From contig NZ_CP029481.1 of the NCBI RefSeq assembly GCF_003151255.1, positions 2,728,001-2,792,000 on the forward strand: 64,000 nt of DNA. Direction: 5' to 3'. The notes under the pieces were generated by a model that saw only the letters and a program-made list of their open reading frames with translations, made no database searches and was not told the DNA's origin. Position 1 is the first letter of the stretch. Each line of letters begins with the position of its first letter. Of this stretch, positions 1 through 9,186 are shown piece by piece. The position numbers and the translations under genes were made by a program. Source of the stretch: Microvirga sp. 17 mud 1-3. Its GTDB lineage: Bacteria; Pseudomonadota; Alphaproteobacteria; Rhizobiales; Beijerinckiaceae.

Positions 1-667
1 GCGACAGCCATTCTCGGACATTGTCCTGCACCATGGCGAAGGGCTCAGGGTTGACGGCTTCCTCGCCGAGCGCGTCCGCGAGCTTCCAGTCGGCACCCGC
101 GACGATCTTGCCCGCGAGGTCGCCATAGCCCCAGCCGGCCATGCGGCGGGGTGCCTGCGCGACGATGTCGAGATCCGCCACCACGGTGACCGGCGGCGCA
201 CAGCCGAGGGTCCGCTTGAACCCATCGTCGAGGAGAGCCGCACCGGAAGCCGCATAGCCGTCCATGGAAGCGGCGGTCGCCACGCAGACGTAAGGCACGC
301 CCGCCACCTCGGCGGCATATTTCGTCAAATCGTTGATCACGCCCGACCCGACCGAGACCGGAACGGCGCCGCGCTCGCGAATCGCCGCTGCAATGTCCCG
401 CGCAGTTGCCGCATGGGGCTTCACCCGGGGCTTCTCATGAAGGACGATCGGCTCCGCGACCGCAAATCCTGCTCCTGAGAGCACGGATGCCGCTTGGCGG
501 CCCGCCACATCCATTGTGGTGTCGTCGGCGATCACGAGCAACGGCTTTCCCTTGAAGTCCCTGGCCCCTTCAGGCAGCGCCGCCAGAGCGCCCGGTGCGA
601 CGAACACGCTGCGTGTGACTGCAGCTTTCCCGATTGCCCGGTCGAGTACGCGTGCCTGATCGGCCAT
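1..667 (-). CDS. Glycerol-1-phosphate dehydrogenase-like (AraM family), 3' part cut by window edge
   Basis: The reverse strand is open from an ATG at 667 to the window edge, about 222 residues with no stop. The protein has the iron-containing-alcohol-dehydrogenase/AraM layout: a nucleotide-binding N-terminus, then VSVGSGVINDLTKYAA and VCVATAASMDGYAASGAAL, the G-S-G-x-x-N-D and S-M-D-G-Y signatures of sn-glycerol-1-phosphate dehydrogenase-like enzymes. Family members reduce dihydroxyacetone phosphate or act on related polyol phosphates with NAD(P)H and a divalent metal. It is divergent from a SorC regulator 177 bp away, a common arrangement for sugar or polyol catabolic loci. The C-terminal metal-ligand half lies outside the window. 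The substrate cannot be fixed from this sequence. Confidence 0.8.
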   Translation of the reverse strand, partial: MADQARVLDRAIGKAAVTRSVFVAPGALAALPEGARDFKGKPLLVIADDTTMDVAGRQAASVLSGAGFAVAEPIVLHEKPRVKPHAATARDIAAAIRERGAVPVSVGSGVINDLTKYAAEVAGVPYVCVATAASMDGYAASGAALLDDGFKRTLGCAPPVTVVADLDIVAQAPRRMAGWGYGDLAGKIVAGADWKLADALGEEAVNPEPFAMVQDNVREWLS

Positions 668-684
668 CGATCCCTCACTGGAAA

Positions 685-712
685 TACATTTGAATAGTTT
701 GTATTACATTTG
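685..712. promoter_or_regulatory. Candidate operator in the divergent araM-like/sorC intergenic region
   Basis: The octamer TACATTTG occurs at 685-692 and again at 705-712, exactly 20 bp apart (about two helical turns). It sits in an AT-rich patch within an otherwise GC-rich region, 18 bp from the start codon of the dehydrogenase. Direct repeats on one DNA face suit an oligomeric regulator such as the SorC protein encoded next door. The assignment to that regulator is inferred from position only. Confidence 0.45.
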
Positions 713-844
713 TATGACGAACGCAACGGAACTGTCGAGTCCTCCTCCCCGGCCCTTTCCGCGTCGAATGGGCGGGTCGCCTTGTGAAGTGAGGGCACTT
801 GTGACAATTCCGGTCCGCAACAGCGTTTCCCGAGGGCTCCGGCC

Positions 845-1804
845 ATGACCCGTCCCGAAGAGCAGATCGAAGCCCGCGTCGCTTGGCTCTACTACATGGA
901 GGGGCTGACTCAGGCCGAGATCGCCGAGAAGCTCAAGATGACGCGCCTGCGGGTGAACCGCATGCTGGTGGAGGCGCGCACCAGCGGCCTCGTCAGCATC
1001 ACGCTCAATTCGCGTTTCGCGAGCTGCCTCGCCCTGGAACGGGTCTTCGTCGAGGAGCTGGGCCTCAAGGCTGCGATCATCATTCCGACGCCGGAGGACC
1101 CGGATCTCATCCCGATCCTGCTCGGGCAGGCAACGGGCGAGTATCTCTCGACCTACCTGGAGGAGAATCAGGTGTCCGGCCTGGGCCTCGGCTGGGGCGC
1201 CACCTTGCGCGAGACGATCCGCAATATGCGGGCTGGCCGCTATCCGGGCCTGTGCGTAAACTCGATGATGGGCGGCCTTACCCACGGGCTCGAGCTCAAC
1301 ACCTTCGAGACCGCCAGCGGCCTCGCCAACCGGCTCAATGCCCAATGCCAGTATCTGGCGGCGCCGATCTATGCGGGCAGCCCGGATTCCCGCGACATCA
1401 TCCTGGCGCAGGACGTATTTCGCGAGACCTTCGAGCGGATCGCCGCCAACGACATCGCGGTGCTGAGCATCGGCGACCTGTCCGAACGCTCACTGCTGGT
1501 GCGCTACGGCCTCCCGCGCGACGTCTCCACTGACGACCTGCGCTCCAGGGGCGCGGTCGGCGACATTATGGGCCAATTCTATGACGAGAACGGCACGCCC
1601 ATCGACCACCCGCTCAACCGCCGCGCCATCGCGCTGCCCCTCGACGACCTCTCGCGGATCCCCACCGTCGTCCTGACCTCGGGCGGCGCCAACAAGACCC
1701 GAGCCGTTGCGGGCGCCCTGCGGGCGAAGCGTGCCTCGGTCCTGGTCTGCGACGAGGATACGGCACGGCAAGCCTATGCGCTCCTGCGCGGAGGCACGGC
1801 CTAA
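845..1804 (+). CDS. SorC/DeoR-family sugar-binding transcriptional regulator
   Basis: This 319-residue protein has an N-terminal helix-turn-helix at about residues 20-50 (LTQAEIAEKLKMTRLRVNRM), followed by the sugar-phosphate-binding NagB/RpiA-like domain typical of SorC regulators (for example GLGWGATLRETI near 115-125 and SIGDLSERSLLVRYG near 205-220). Family members are tetrameric and sense phosphorylated sugars or polyols. The gene diverges from the AraM-like dehydrogenase, and the candidate operator at 685-712 lies between them, so it probably controls that catabolic locus. Length is normal for the family. The ATG at 845 is the first methionine before the helix-turn-helix. Confidence 0.87.
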   Translation: MTRPEEQIEARVAWLYYMEGLTQAEIAEKLKMTRLRVNRMLVEARTSGLVSITLNSRFASCLALERVFVEELGLKAAIIIPTPEDPDLIPILLGQATGEYLSTYLEENQVSGLGLGWGATLRETIRNMRAGRYPGLCVNSMMGGLTHGLELNTFETASGLANRLNAQCQYLAAPIYAGSPDSRDIILAQDVFRETFERIAANDIAVLSIGDLSERSLLVRYGLPRDVSTDDLRSRGAVGDIMGQFYDENGTPIDHPLNRRAIALPLDDLSRIPTVVLTSGGANKTRAVAGALRAKRASVLVCDEDTARQAYALLRGGTA

Positions 1805-1811
1805 GCGCCCC

Positions 1812-2396
1812 TCAGAGCATGTTGCGCATCACGCCCCAAACGCTGCGGTCCGGGATCGTCTCGTCGGGATAGACGCCCCATAGGCGCGTCTGGCGGACAT
1901 AGCCGCTCGCCTCCTGGCCCTGCACGCGGACGGAACACCACATCCGATCGCACCATTGCAGGCCGACGAGCACACGGGGCTGAAGGCGCGCCGCGACGGC
2001 GGATGTCGGGCGCCTCCCCGCCCGAAGGTCGACGGCGCTCTCGCTCCACGGGGCCACCAGGGCGGTGCGGCGGGACGACAGGAGCATTGCGGCGATCCAT
2101 CCCTCGCTCCCGTCGCTGGCGCGGATGCGCCGCCAATTGCCATAGGACGCGAGCACCTCCACCGGCAGGCCGCGCTTCTTGTAGACCCAGCGGATCGGAT
2201 AATCCCGCCCGGGCCCGACGCGGACATTGGCCACGGGTCGCTTCAGGGACGCGAAATAAGGAAGCGCCACCGGCCTCCCGGCCGAAACCGGTGCGGCCGG
2301 CCCAGCGGCCTGCGCGCCCACCCTACCGGCATCGACCGCCAGGAGCGACAGGAGGCAGGCCAGCCACGCGGCACGATGGGTCATTCTCGGGGCCAT
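1812..2396 (-). CDS. Secreted SH3-domain protein
   Basis: The 194-residue protein opens with a signal peptide (about residues 1-28, ending in VGAQ). A bacterial SH3 (SH3b) domain follows at about 54-115, recognisable by NVRVGPGRDYPIRWVYKKRG and the later SEGWI. A second, weaker SH3-like segment follows at about 135-180. Such periplasmic proteins bind peptidoglycan or regulate cell-wall enzymes; nothing here defines a catalytic role. The gene converges on the SorC gene with only 7 bp between stops. Another start is possible at Met5. Confidence 0.75.
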   Translation of the reverse strand: MAPRMTHRAAWLACLLSLLAVDAGRVGAQAAGPAAPVSAGRPVALPYFASLKRPVANVRVGPGRDYPIRWVYKKRGLPVEVLASYGNWRRIRASDGSEGWIAAMLLSSRRTALVAPWSESAVDLRAGRRPTSAVAARLQPRVLVGLQWCDRMWCSVRVQGQEASGYVRQTRLWGVYPDETIPDRSVWGVMRNML

Positions 2397-2409
2397 CCTC
2401 GCCTCCCGG

Positions 2410-2910
2410 TCAGCGGCAGGATCGTGTCGCCTTCCGCATCGCAGCCGTCACGCCCTTGAGCGAGAAGGTATATTCCGTCCGGTTTCCGCGGCTGGAGAGA
2501 GCCTCGACGGTCATGAGCTTGCCCTTCTGCAGAGCCGCCATGAACTCCCCTTCCCGCTCCTCCCGGCGGAGCCAGGCATAGGCGCCGCGCGGCAGCATCG
2601 TGAAGGCGGTCCCGTCCACCGAGACCTTGATGGCCTCTGCGCCGAAATCATATCCGGCGCGGAGGCTGGCCTCCGTCTCGCTCGGGCCCTGCCGGCGATG
2701 GCGGATAGCAAAACTCACGCGACCGTGATCGAGATTTTCAGGTTTCATGGTCTGCGCTTCCGCATAGATATAACAAACCCTCGTCTTTCCTTCGTATGAC
2801 GACCAGGCGCTCCAGTTCTCGAATGTTCCCAAAGGCTTGATCTCCTGTGCAAGAACGCTGGAGCAGGAGGCCACGAGGAAAAACAATGCTGAGAGTGTGG
2901 ATCGTTTCAT
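2410..2910 (-). CDS. Invasion-associated locus B (IalB)-like secreted protein
   Basis: The 166-residue product has a cleavable signal peptide (KRSTLSALFFLVASCSSVLAQ). The body matches the IalB pattern: an early FENWSAWSSYEG segment, a cysteine in TRVCYIYAEAQ, a beta-rich core and a terminal cysteine in RSCR that probably forms a disulfide with the first. IalB proteins are periplasmic or surface proteins widespread in Hyphomicrobiales. The name comes from Bartonella, and no invasion role is implied here. It lies 13 bp upstream of the SH3 protein on the same strand, so the two may be co-transcribed. Confidence 0.7.
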   Translation of the reverse strand: MKRSTLSALFFLVASCSSVLAQEIKPLGTFENWSAWSSYEGKTRVCYIYAEAQTMKPENLDHGRVSFAIRHRRQGPSETEASLRAGYDFGAEAIKVSVDGTAFTMLPRGAYAWLRREEREGEFMAALQKGKLMTVEALSSRGNRTEYTFSLKGVTAAMRKATRSCR

Positions 2911-3120
2911 TAAGGGAATACTCGTTATGTGCTGTGCGGGAACGCGCGAACCTTTTCAGCCGGATCTTACCGTAGCGTTAAGATGACCCATCATCGGCCC
3001 GGCCCAAGCCACCCTTGCCCGAAAGTCACCACACTCACGCTCTAGCGCAGGGCCGCCCTGGCATGGCGGACCGCCTCCCCGTCCCCAAATCCTTCCCGCC
3101 CAGGCGCAGAGGAGATTGCG

Positions 3121-3555
3121 ATGATGGATGGACTGGGCGAGCTCGCACCGATTGCCGCGGCTTCGTTCCTGGGCCTGTGCCTGGTGTGGCTGCTCTGGCG
3201 CGCCCTTCGGCGCCTTGTGGCGCCCCGCGCCGAGCGGCAGGAGCCAGCCTTTTCCGAGCCTGTTCCCCAGCCCGTGGAGCCAGTCCCCGCCCGTCGGGAA
3301 CCCGTTCTGGCCCCGTCTCAACCCGGGCCTTCCCAGCCTGTACCGCAGCCGAGCGTTCCTGACGCCGCCGACATTCTGGCCCTGAAGGCAAGCATCGATG
3401 CATTGACCCGGCAGATCGCCTCCCTGGAGAAGCGGCTGGTTCCCGCCCATTCCAACGAAGTGGTCGTCGAGAAGCCTGTGCCCTCCGCCGCAAGGCCGTT
3501 GTCGGTGGATATCCTGGCCGAAGTCCCCCTCGTGGTGCCGGAACGCCGGCGCTGA
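3121..3555 (+). CDS. Hypothetical single-pass membrane protein with proline-rich linker and short coiled coil
   Basis: The 144-residue protein has one N-terminal transmembrane helix (about residues 8-30), a basic anchor (RALRRLVAPRAER), then a Pro/Glu-rich stretch at about 40-80. A helical segment follows (about 83-108, ILALKASIDALTRQIASLEK) that looks like a short coiled coil. The layout suggests an inner-membrane anchored cytoplasmic protein. A purine-rich AGGAGATTGCG lies just before the ATG. No family was recognised. Confidence 0.6.
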   Translation: MMDGLGELAPIAAASFLGLCLVWLLWRALRRLVAPRAERQEPAFSEPVPQPVEPVPARREPVLAPSQPGPSQPVPQPSVPDAADILALKASIDALTRQIASLEKRLVPAHSNEVVVEKPVPSAARPLSVDILAEVPLVVPERRR

Positions 3556-3690
3556 ACCCAACCCACAGGACCGTCCTGGCCCGGGCTTGCTGAATCGCGG
3601 GCGTGGTCGTAAACCCTTTGCCCCGCCGACGGGGCGAGCGTCGACGGGCCATCCGGCATCAATCGCTCTGCGCCGAGGGGAAGGTGGCTC

Positions 3691-4658
<968 letters not shown>

Positions 4659-4662
<4 letters not shown>

Positions 4663-5432
4663 ACCTGCCGATCAATCTTCACGCCATCAAGGCAATCTAC
4701 GCGTTCGAGATGGCGCGCATGTGGCGCACGCTTCTCCAGAGCATCGCCTCTCCGGTCATCTCCACCTCGCTCTATTTCATCGTGTTCGGGTCGGCGATCG
4801 GCGGGCGCATGGCGGAGGTCGACGGCGTCAGCTACGGGGCCTTCATCGTGCCGGGGCTGATCATGCTGTCGATCCTGACCATGAGCATCTCGAACGCCTC
4901 CTTCGGCATCTACATGCCGAAATTCACCGGCACCATCTACGAGGTCCTGTCCGCGCCGATCTCCGTCGTCGAGATCGTGATCGGCTATGTGGGCGCGGCC
5001 GCGACCAAGTCGATCATCCTGGGGCTCGTGATCCTGATCACCGCCCGGCTCTTCGTGTCGTTCTCCATCGAGCATCCACTCTGGATGATCGGGTTCCTCG
5101 TCCTCACCTCGGTGACCTTCAGCCTGTTCGGCTTCATCATCGGCATCTGGGCGGACGGGTTCGAGAAGCTGCAACTCGTGCCGATGCTGATCGTCACGCC
5201 GCTCACATTCCTCGGCGGCACCTTCTATTCCATCGGCATGCTGCCGCCCTTCTGGCAGAAAGCGACCCTGTTCAACCCGGTGGTCTATCTGGTGAGCGGC
5301 TTCCGCTGGAGCTTCTACGGCGTCTCCGACGTGGCCGTAGGCATCAGCCTCAGCATGACCCTGGTCTTCATGGCCCTGTGCCTGGTCATCATCGCGGCCA
5401 TGTTCCGGACGGGGTATCGGCTGAAGACGTGA
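4659..5432 (+). CDS. ABC-2 type transporter permease (YadH-like)
   Basis: A 257-residue integral membrane protein starting at GTG 4659 within the stop of the ATPase gene. It has six predicted hydrophobic segments (for example [19 protein letters not shown], the IIMLSIL region, the [15 protein letters not shown] region) and the ABC-2 C-terminal pattern [18 protein letters not shown]. With the preceding ATPase it would form a homodimeric exporter. A longer reading of this frame that begins at 3603 only reads through the ATPase gene out of frame; the GTG overlap fixes the true start. Confidence 0.9.
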
Positions 5433-5543
5433 GCCGAGCGCCTGCGCGCTGGACGTTTTTTCGGACCCAGGCCCGCCGCGCCAGCGCGCGGCAACCAGGG
5501 CCGCAGAAACTCTTCGCAGAACAAGCGCTTCAGGAAAATCAGG

Positions 5544-5634
5544 TGGCGGAGACGGAGGGATTCGAACCCTCGATACCCTTTTGGGGTATGCTCATTTAGC
5601 AAACGAGTGCCTTCAGCCTCTCGGCCACGTCTCC
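5544..5634 (-). tRNA. tRNA-Ser(GCT)
   Basis: On the reverse strand the sequence folds as a class II tRNA: 5' GGAGACG pairs with the 3' CGTCTCC preceding an encoded CCA (5544-5546). The anticodon loop TTGCTAA gives anticodon GCT, there is a long variable arm (ATACCCCAAAAGGGTAT), and the T-arm is GGGTTCGAATCCC. The long variable arm and the GCT anticodon agree on serine. Confidence 0.97.
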
Positions 5635-5849
5635 AGCAACGGGGAATCTGGTGCAGATCGCCCCGTCCGCGGCGCATATGGCGCGACAAAGCCCCCTTCG
5701 TCAAGGTCGTTGTGTCGCAAGATCGCCCTTTCCAGGCGTCTCCTGTGGGCCGGAGCCGTTCGCGGTTTTTCCTGTGCGCCGCTGCACCTCCTACGGGGCT
5801 CATCTCTCCTAGCGTTCCTTCGACGGGAATCGCACAGGAGGTCGTGTTC

Positions 5850-6113
5850 GTGGATTCGGAACGGGACATTCGGGAACAGTCCCCCTGCTCGGACGCAGGG
5901 GTGGACGGGGCCCTTGCGGAGATCAGGGAGCGGTTCCTGGCTCAGGCGCCGCGGGACGCGGCCGGACGGCTCCTGTTCGCCGCGATGCTGACTTTCGCGG
6001 GTCTCTGGATCGGTCTGTTCTCCTGGCTGGGCTCCTATGCCTACGAGCTCTCCGGCGAGTGGGCGAGCCGCGCAGCCATGAAGCCCCCTTCCCTGCTCAT
6101 CGGGCAGAGGTGA
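5850..6113 (+). CDS. Small hypothetical membrane protein
   Basis: An 87-residue reading frame starting at GTG 5850, preceded by AGGAGG at 5836-5841 with 8 bp spacing, a near-perfect ribosome binding site. The N-terminal half is acidic and helical (ALAEIRERFLAQAPRDAAG). One transmembrane helix follows (about residues 45-65, LLFAAMLTFAGLWIGLFSW). No family was recognised. An in-frame GTG at 5844 is too close to the Shine-Dalgarno sequence to be likely. Confidence 0.6.
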   Translation: MDSERDIREQSPCSDAGVDGALAEIRERFLAQAPRDAAGRLLFAAMLTFAGLWIGLFSWLGSYAYELSGEWASRAAMKPPSLLIGQR

Positions 6114-6134
6114 CAAGCATTCTGGCGCCAAGCA

Positions 6135-6926
6135 CTAATCCTGCTGCTGGCTGGGCCCCTTCAAGGCATTCAGGCGGCGCTTCTCGTAGTGCTTGGCGAG
6201 CCGCAGGTGCCGGGAGATGGCGTAGTTCATAGCCGTCAGGAAGCCGTAGGTGCCGCGCAGGGCATGGCGGCGGCCGATATAGGCCTTGATGAACGCCGCC
6301 GGCAGCTCGAAGAACACCCGCCAGGTGGGGATCGTAACGCCCCGGATCTCGAGATCGACCGCCTGCTGGTCCGAATAGCGGTTGAGCTTGGCCAGCTGGT
6401 CGCCGAGGGAGCGCACGGACCAGTGATGAATAATCCCCTTTAGCTTTCCGACTTTGGCTCCAGGCGTGAGATCGACCCGGTCGTGCACCAGCGAGGGTGA
6501 ATAGCGCCCCCAATCCTTCCGGTAGAGGCGAACGGGATAAAGGGTATAGGCCAGCGGGTGCGGCGCCGCCTCGCCCGGGAAGATCTCCGCAATCCCGATC
6601 CGATAGGCCTGCTTCGGCGGCTCTCCGCCTGCGAAGAGCGCGCGGATCTCGGCAGCGAGCTTCGGCGGCACGACCTCGTCGGCGTCGAGGTTCAGCAGCC
6701 AATCGTAGCGGCACTGGTCCTCGCCAAAGCGCTTCTGGGGGCCATATCCCGGCCAGGGATTGTGGATGACCCGCGCGCCGAGCTCCTCCGCCACGGCCTG
6801 GGTTCCGTCCGTGGAGCCGGAATCGATCACCACGAGATCGTCCGTCAGGTCGCGGACCGCCCGGATGGTGTCGCCGATGCGATCGGCCTCGTTCTTGGCA
6901 ATGATGAAAACAGAGATGGGGAGCAT
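6135..6926 (-). CDS. Family 2 glycosyltransferase (LPS core WaaE/KdtX-like)
   Basis: The 263-residue protein is a GT-A fold transferase: N-terminal ISVFIIAKNEADRIGDTI, nucleotide-binding VVIDSGSTDGTQ (about residues 33-44) and the DXD-type metal site NLDADEVVP (about 79-87). The C-terminal half is typical of the WaaE/KdtX group that adds a sugar to lipopolysaccharide inner core. It is probably cytoplasmic or membrane-associated. It stands alone here, 21 bp from the convergent small membrane gene, without other LPS genes, so the acceptor is inferred from family only. Confidence 0.85.
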   Translation of the reverse strand: MLPISVFIIAKNEADRIGDTIRAVRDLTDDLVVIDSGSTDGTQAVAEELGARVIHNPWPGYGPQKRFGEDQCRYDWLLNLDADEVVPPKLAAEIRALFAGGEPPKQAYRIGIAEIFPGEAAPHPLAYTLYPVRLYRKDWGRYSPSLVHDRVDLTPGAKVGKLKGIIHHWSVRSLGDQLAKLNRYSDQQAVDLEIRGVTIPTWRVFFELPAAFIKAYIGRRHALRGTYGFLTAMNYAISRHLRLAKHYEKRRLNALKGPSQQQD

Positions 6927-7000
6927 GACGAAAGAGCCGGGTGATCGGGCTGACTAGCCGCCGCCGCCGCATCTGGCAAGAGCGCTGGCATCCCAGCCCG

Positions 7001-7621
7001 TCAGCCCCCGCAGCCGCCCGCGAGGAGCCCCTCATCCTCCATGGCTTTTCGGACCTTCGGTCGGCTGCCGACCCGCTCCATATAGGCGACCATGCGCGGA
7101 TAGGCCGTGAGGTCGATCTTATGAAAGCGGCACCAGTTCAGAATGGTGAACGCGTAGGCATCCGCCACCGTGAAGGTGCCCCCCATGAGATAGGCCCGGC
7201 TCTCGAGTGTCAGATTGAGGAAGGCGAAATGCCCGTGGAGGAGCTTCAGCGCCATCCGGCGGCATTCCTCCGAAACAGGCATCCACAAGGGGCCGAAGCC
7301 CTTGTGCAGATCGCTCGCCACAAACGCCAGCCATTCCTGGACCTGAAACCGCTCCAGGGAGCCGCACCGGGGGATCAGGCCGGAACCGGGCGCCTGGTCG
7401 GCCAGGAACTGGACGACCACCGATGCCTCCGTGAGGAGTTCGCCGTTGTCGAGCATCAGGGCCGGGACGTCGCCTTTGGGGTTGACGCTGAGGAAATCAC
7501 GGCCCGAGGCCGTCGTCTTCGTCGTCAGGTTGACCTTGTCCAACTCAAGGGAAAGCCCGGCCTCGGAGGCAACGATATGCGGCGCAAGAGAGCAAGCTCC
7601 CGCGGAATAATAGAGCTTCAT
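7001..7621 (-). CDS. Glutathione S-transferase, beta-class-like
   Basis: The 206-residue protein begins MKLYYSAGACSLAPHI, which carries the cysteine (Cys10) and the serine characteristic of bacterial beta-class GSTs. The thioredoxin-fold domain (1-80) includes DVPALMLDNGELLTEASVV with the cis-proline and the ES/AS glutathione-contact region; an all-helical C-terminal domain follows. It would conjugate glutathione to electrophiles or act as a thiol reductase in the cytoplasm. Length is standard. The region upstream of its start (7622-7750) is a short AT-richer intergenic that could hold its promoter. Confidence 0.9.
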   Translation of the reverse strand: MKLYYSAGACSLAPHIVASEAGLSLELDKVNLTTKTTASGRDFLSVNPKGDVPALMLDNGELLTEASVVVQFLADQAPGSGLIPRCGSLERFQVQEWLAFVASDLHKGFGPLWMPVSEECRRMALKLLHGHFAFLNLTLESRAYLMGGTFTVADAYAFTILNWCRFHKIDLTAYPRMVAYMERVGSRPKVRKAMEDEGLLAGGCGG

Positions 7622-7749
7622 GGTCCTCTCCGGCTCTGCGGCCGAGCTTGGTCACGCAGCGGAACCGGCGGAGACTAATATGGCGAATGCAACGTAGCAA
7701 TATTGTCTTCTTTGCACCCGGAACAGAAATGTTGCATCCGTGCAAAGAT

Positions 7750-8565
7750 TCAGGTCAGTTCCTTTGAGGTAGCTTGAGCATAATCGCTCTCGGCGCTCGC
7801 AGGGCCGGGTTGAACGCGCAATTCCGCCAGCAGCGGAAAGTGATCCGAAGCCACCCGGGTGAGCTCATTGCGCACGGGTGCCGCTCCGATGATATCCACC
7901 GATTTCGTGACGAAGACATGGTCCAGCCGCAGCACGGGCGCCCGCGTGTGGAAAGTCGGCTGGGGTTCGCCGGCGGGATTCGACAGCTGCGCATCCCTCA
8001 GGCGGCTGGCGAGGAGGCGGTAGGACCGGGAATAGGGCGGCGCATTGAAATCCCCGAGCAGCACGGCGGGGTCGGCGCACTCGGGATGCCCGGTCCATTC
8101 CTCTCCCAGGAGCGCGGCTGCCTGAGCGCGTCTTTCCCGGGAGCGAAGGGAAAGATGGGCGTTGATCACGTTGAGGGGGTGTCCCTCCACGTCCACCGAG
8201 ACCCAGAGCGCGCTGCGTTTTTCGAAGGACGACCCTGAGGACAGGCACGGCAGGCGCCCGGACTTGATGATGCTGGAGGAATGCCGGGTCAGGATGGCGA
8301 TGCCGTACTGATCCCCGAGCATGCGGATCGTCGGCTGGAAATGCAGGTCCATGCCGAGCTGCTTCGCCACCATCTCGGCCTGGTCCGGATGTCCCTTATG
8401 GAGCCGTCCGGCCCGGACTTCCTGGAGGGCCACGACATCGGCCTCGCAGGAGGCGATGACCTCGGCGATCCGGCCAGGCGAAATCTGCCGGTCCGTCCCG
8501 AGCCAGCGATGAACATTGTAGGTGAGAATACGGACGTTCCGCCCCGGCTTTTCCACGTGCTTCAA
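7750..8565 (-). CDS. Endonuclease/exonuclease/phosphatase (EEP) family protein
   Basis: The 271-residue protein shows the EEP core in order: ILTYNVHRW (about 13-21), VVALQEVRAG (catalytic Glu, about 45-54), NVINAHLSLRSRERR (about 130-145), LLGDFNAPP (Asp/Asn, about 165-173) and SDHFPLLAEL near the C-terminus (catalytic Asp-His). Members cleave phosphodiesters in nucleic acids, sphingomyelin or inositol phosphates; the specific substrate cannot be read from sequence. There is no signal peptide, so it is probably cytoplasmic. It is monocistronic, facing away from the copper locus. Confidence 0.85.
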   Translation of the reverse strand: MKHVEKPGRNVRILTYNVHRWLGTDRQISPGRIAEVIASCEADVVALQEVRAGRLHKGHPDQAEMVAKQLGMDLHFQPTIRMLGDQYGIAILTRHSSSIIKSGRLPCLSSGSSFEKRSALWVSVDVEGHPLNVINAHLSLRSRERRAQAAALLGEEWTGHPECADPAVLLGDFNAPPYSRSYRLLASRLRDAQLSNPAGEPQPTFHTRAPVLRLDHVFVTKSVDIIGAAPVRNELTRVASDHFPLLAELRVQPGPASAESDYAQATSKELT

Positions 8566-8873
8566 AGCTCAGTCTCGATCATCTGGGGATAGGCGGTGCG
8601 CAAGGTCCGCATCCAAAAGTCCTGAATTCCGCTAGTGGTGGAACATGGTGGTTCAATGGCCGGGCACAGGCCGAGGTTCCAGCTACCCGCAATATGGCAA
8701 GGCTCGCGCCAGGATTCGCCCCCAACCATAGGCTAGGACCGAAGGTCGCATTCCTTTCGCCACCAGCCTTACGTAATGTCATTACGTGAAGATGCTAATT
8801 AATACGAAATGTCTGTTCCAGTCCGTGCGTCTTTATCTTAACAGTAACTGACTCGGAGCATGAAGCTTCGTGG
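8566..8873. promoter_or_regulatory. Intergenic region with a 17-bp perfect palindrome
   Basis: No gene is supported here. The notable element is ACGTAATG-T-CATTACGT at 8771-8787, two perfect 8-bp arms around one base, followed by an AT-rich tract (about 8790-8810). It could be an operator for the small membrane gene starting at 8892 or 8874. It does not match a regulator motif that I can name with confidence. Confidence 0.35.
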
Positions 8874-8891
8874 ATGCCAAGCTTGAATCGC

Positions 8892-9017
8892 ATGTCCTCT
8901 CGTTCTGACAAACGCCCGGGCGAAGATCTTCTGGCACGTGTCCTCGACTGGGCCGGATTATCGTTCGGCATCGGGGTGCTGATCGTCGTCGCGACATTCA
9001 CCATTCAGGTCCACTGA
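8892..9017 (+). CDS. Very small single-pass membrane protein
   Basis: A 41-residue frame: a charged N-terminus (SSRSDKRPGEDLLARVLDW), then one hydrophobic helix (GLSFGIGVLIVVATFTI), ending VH. The composition is typical of conserved small inner-membrane proteins in alphaproteobacteria. An in-frame ATG at 8874 would give 47 residues, and neither start has a strong Shine-Dalgarno. It precedes the copper operon on the same strand but is separated from it by that operon's own promoter. Function unknown. Confidence 0.45.
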   Translation: MSSRSDKRPGEDLLARVLDWAGLSFGIGVLIVVATFTIQVH

Positions 9018-9122
9018 AGGCTGAGGGTCTGCGGCCGGCCGCGCAGCCTCCGCCGCCCCTAGTCCCTGAACCTCTCCATCCACTCCCGGTTCTCCTTCCT
9101 TTCCAGTGCGTCCATGCGGGCC

Positions 9123-9155
9123 TTGACCTTCCCATGATGGGAAGGATCATAAGAT
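9123..9155 (+). promoter_or_regulatory. CueR-type (MerR family) copper-responsive promoter of copA
   Basis: TTGACC at 9123-9128 and CATAAG at 9148-9153 are separated by 19 bp, the overlong spacer diagnostic of MerR-family promoters. The spacer region contains the perfect dyad CCTTCCCAT-G-ATGGGAAGG (9127-9145), very like the CCTTCC...GGAAGG operator known for CueR at copA. It lies about 30 bp upstream of the copA start, and the cognate regulator is the second gene of the operon. Confidence 0.85.
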
Positions 9156-9186
9156 CGGGCCAGGATATGGAATCAGGAGATTCATC

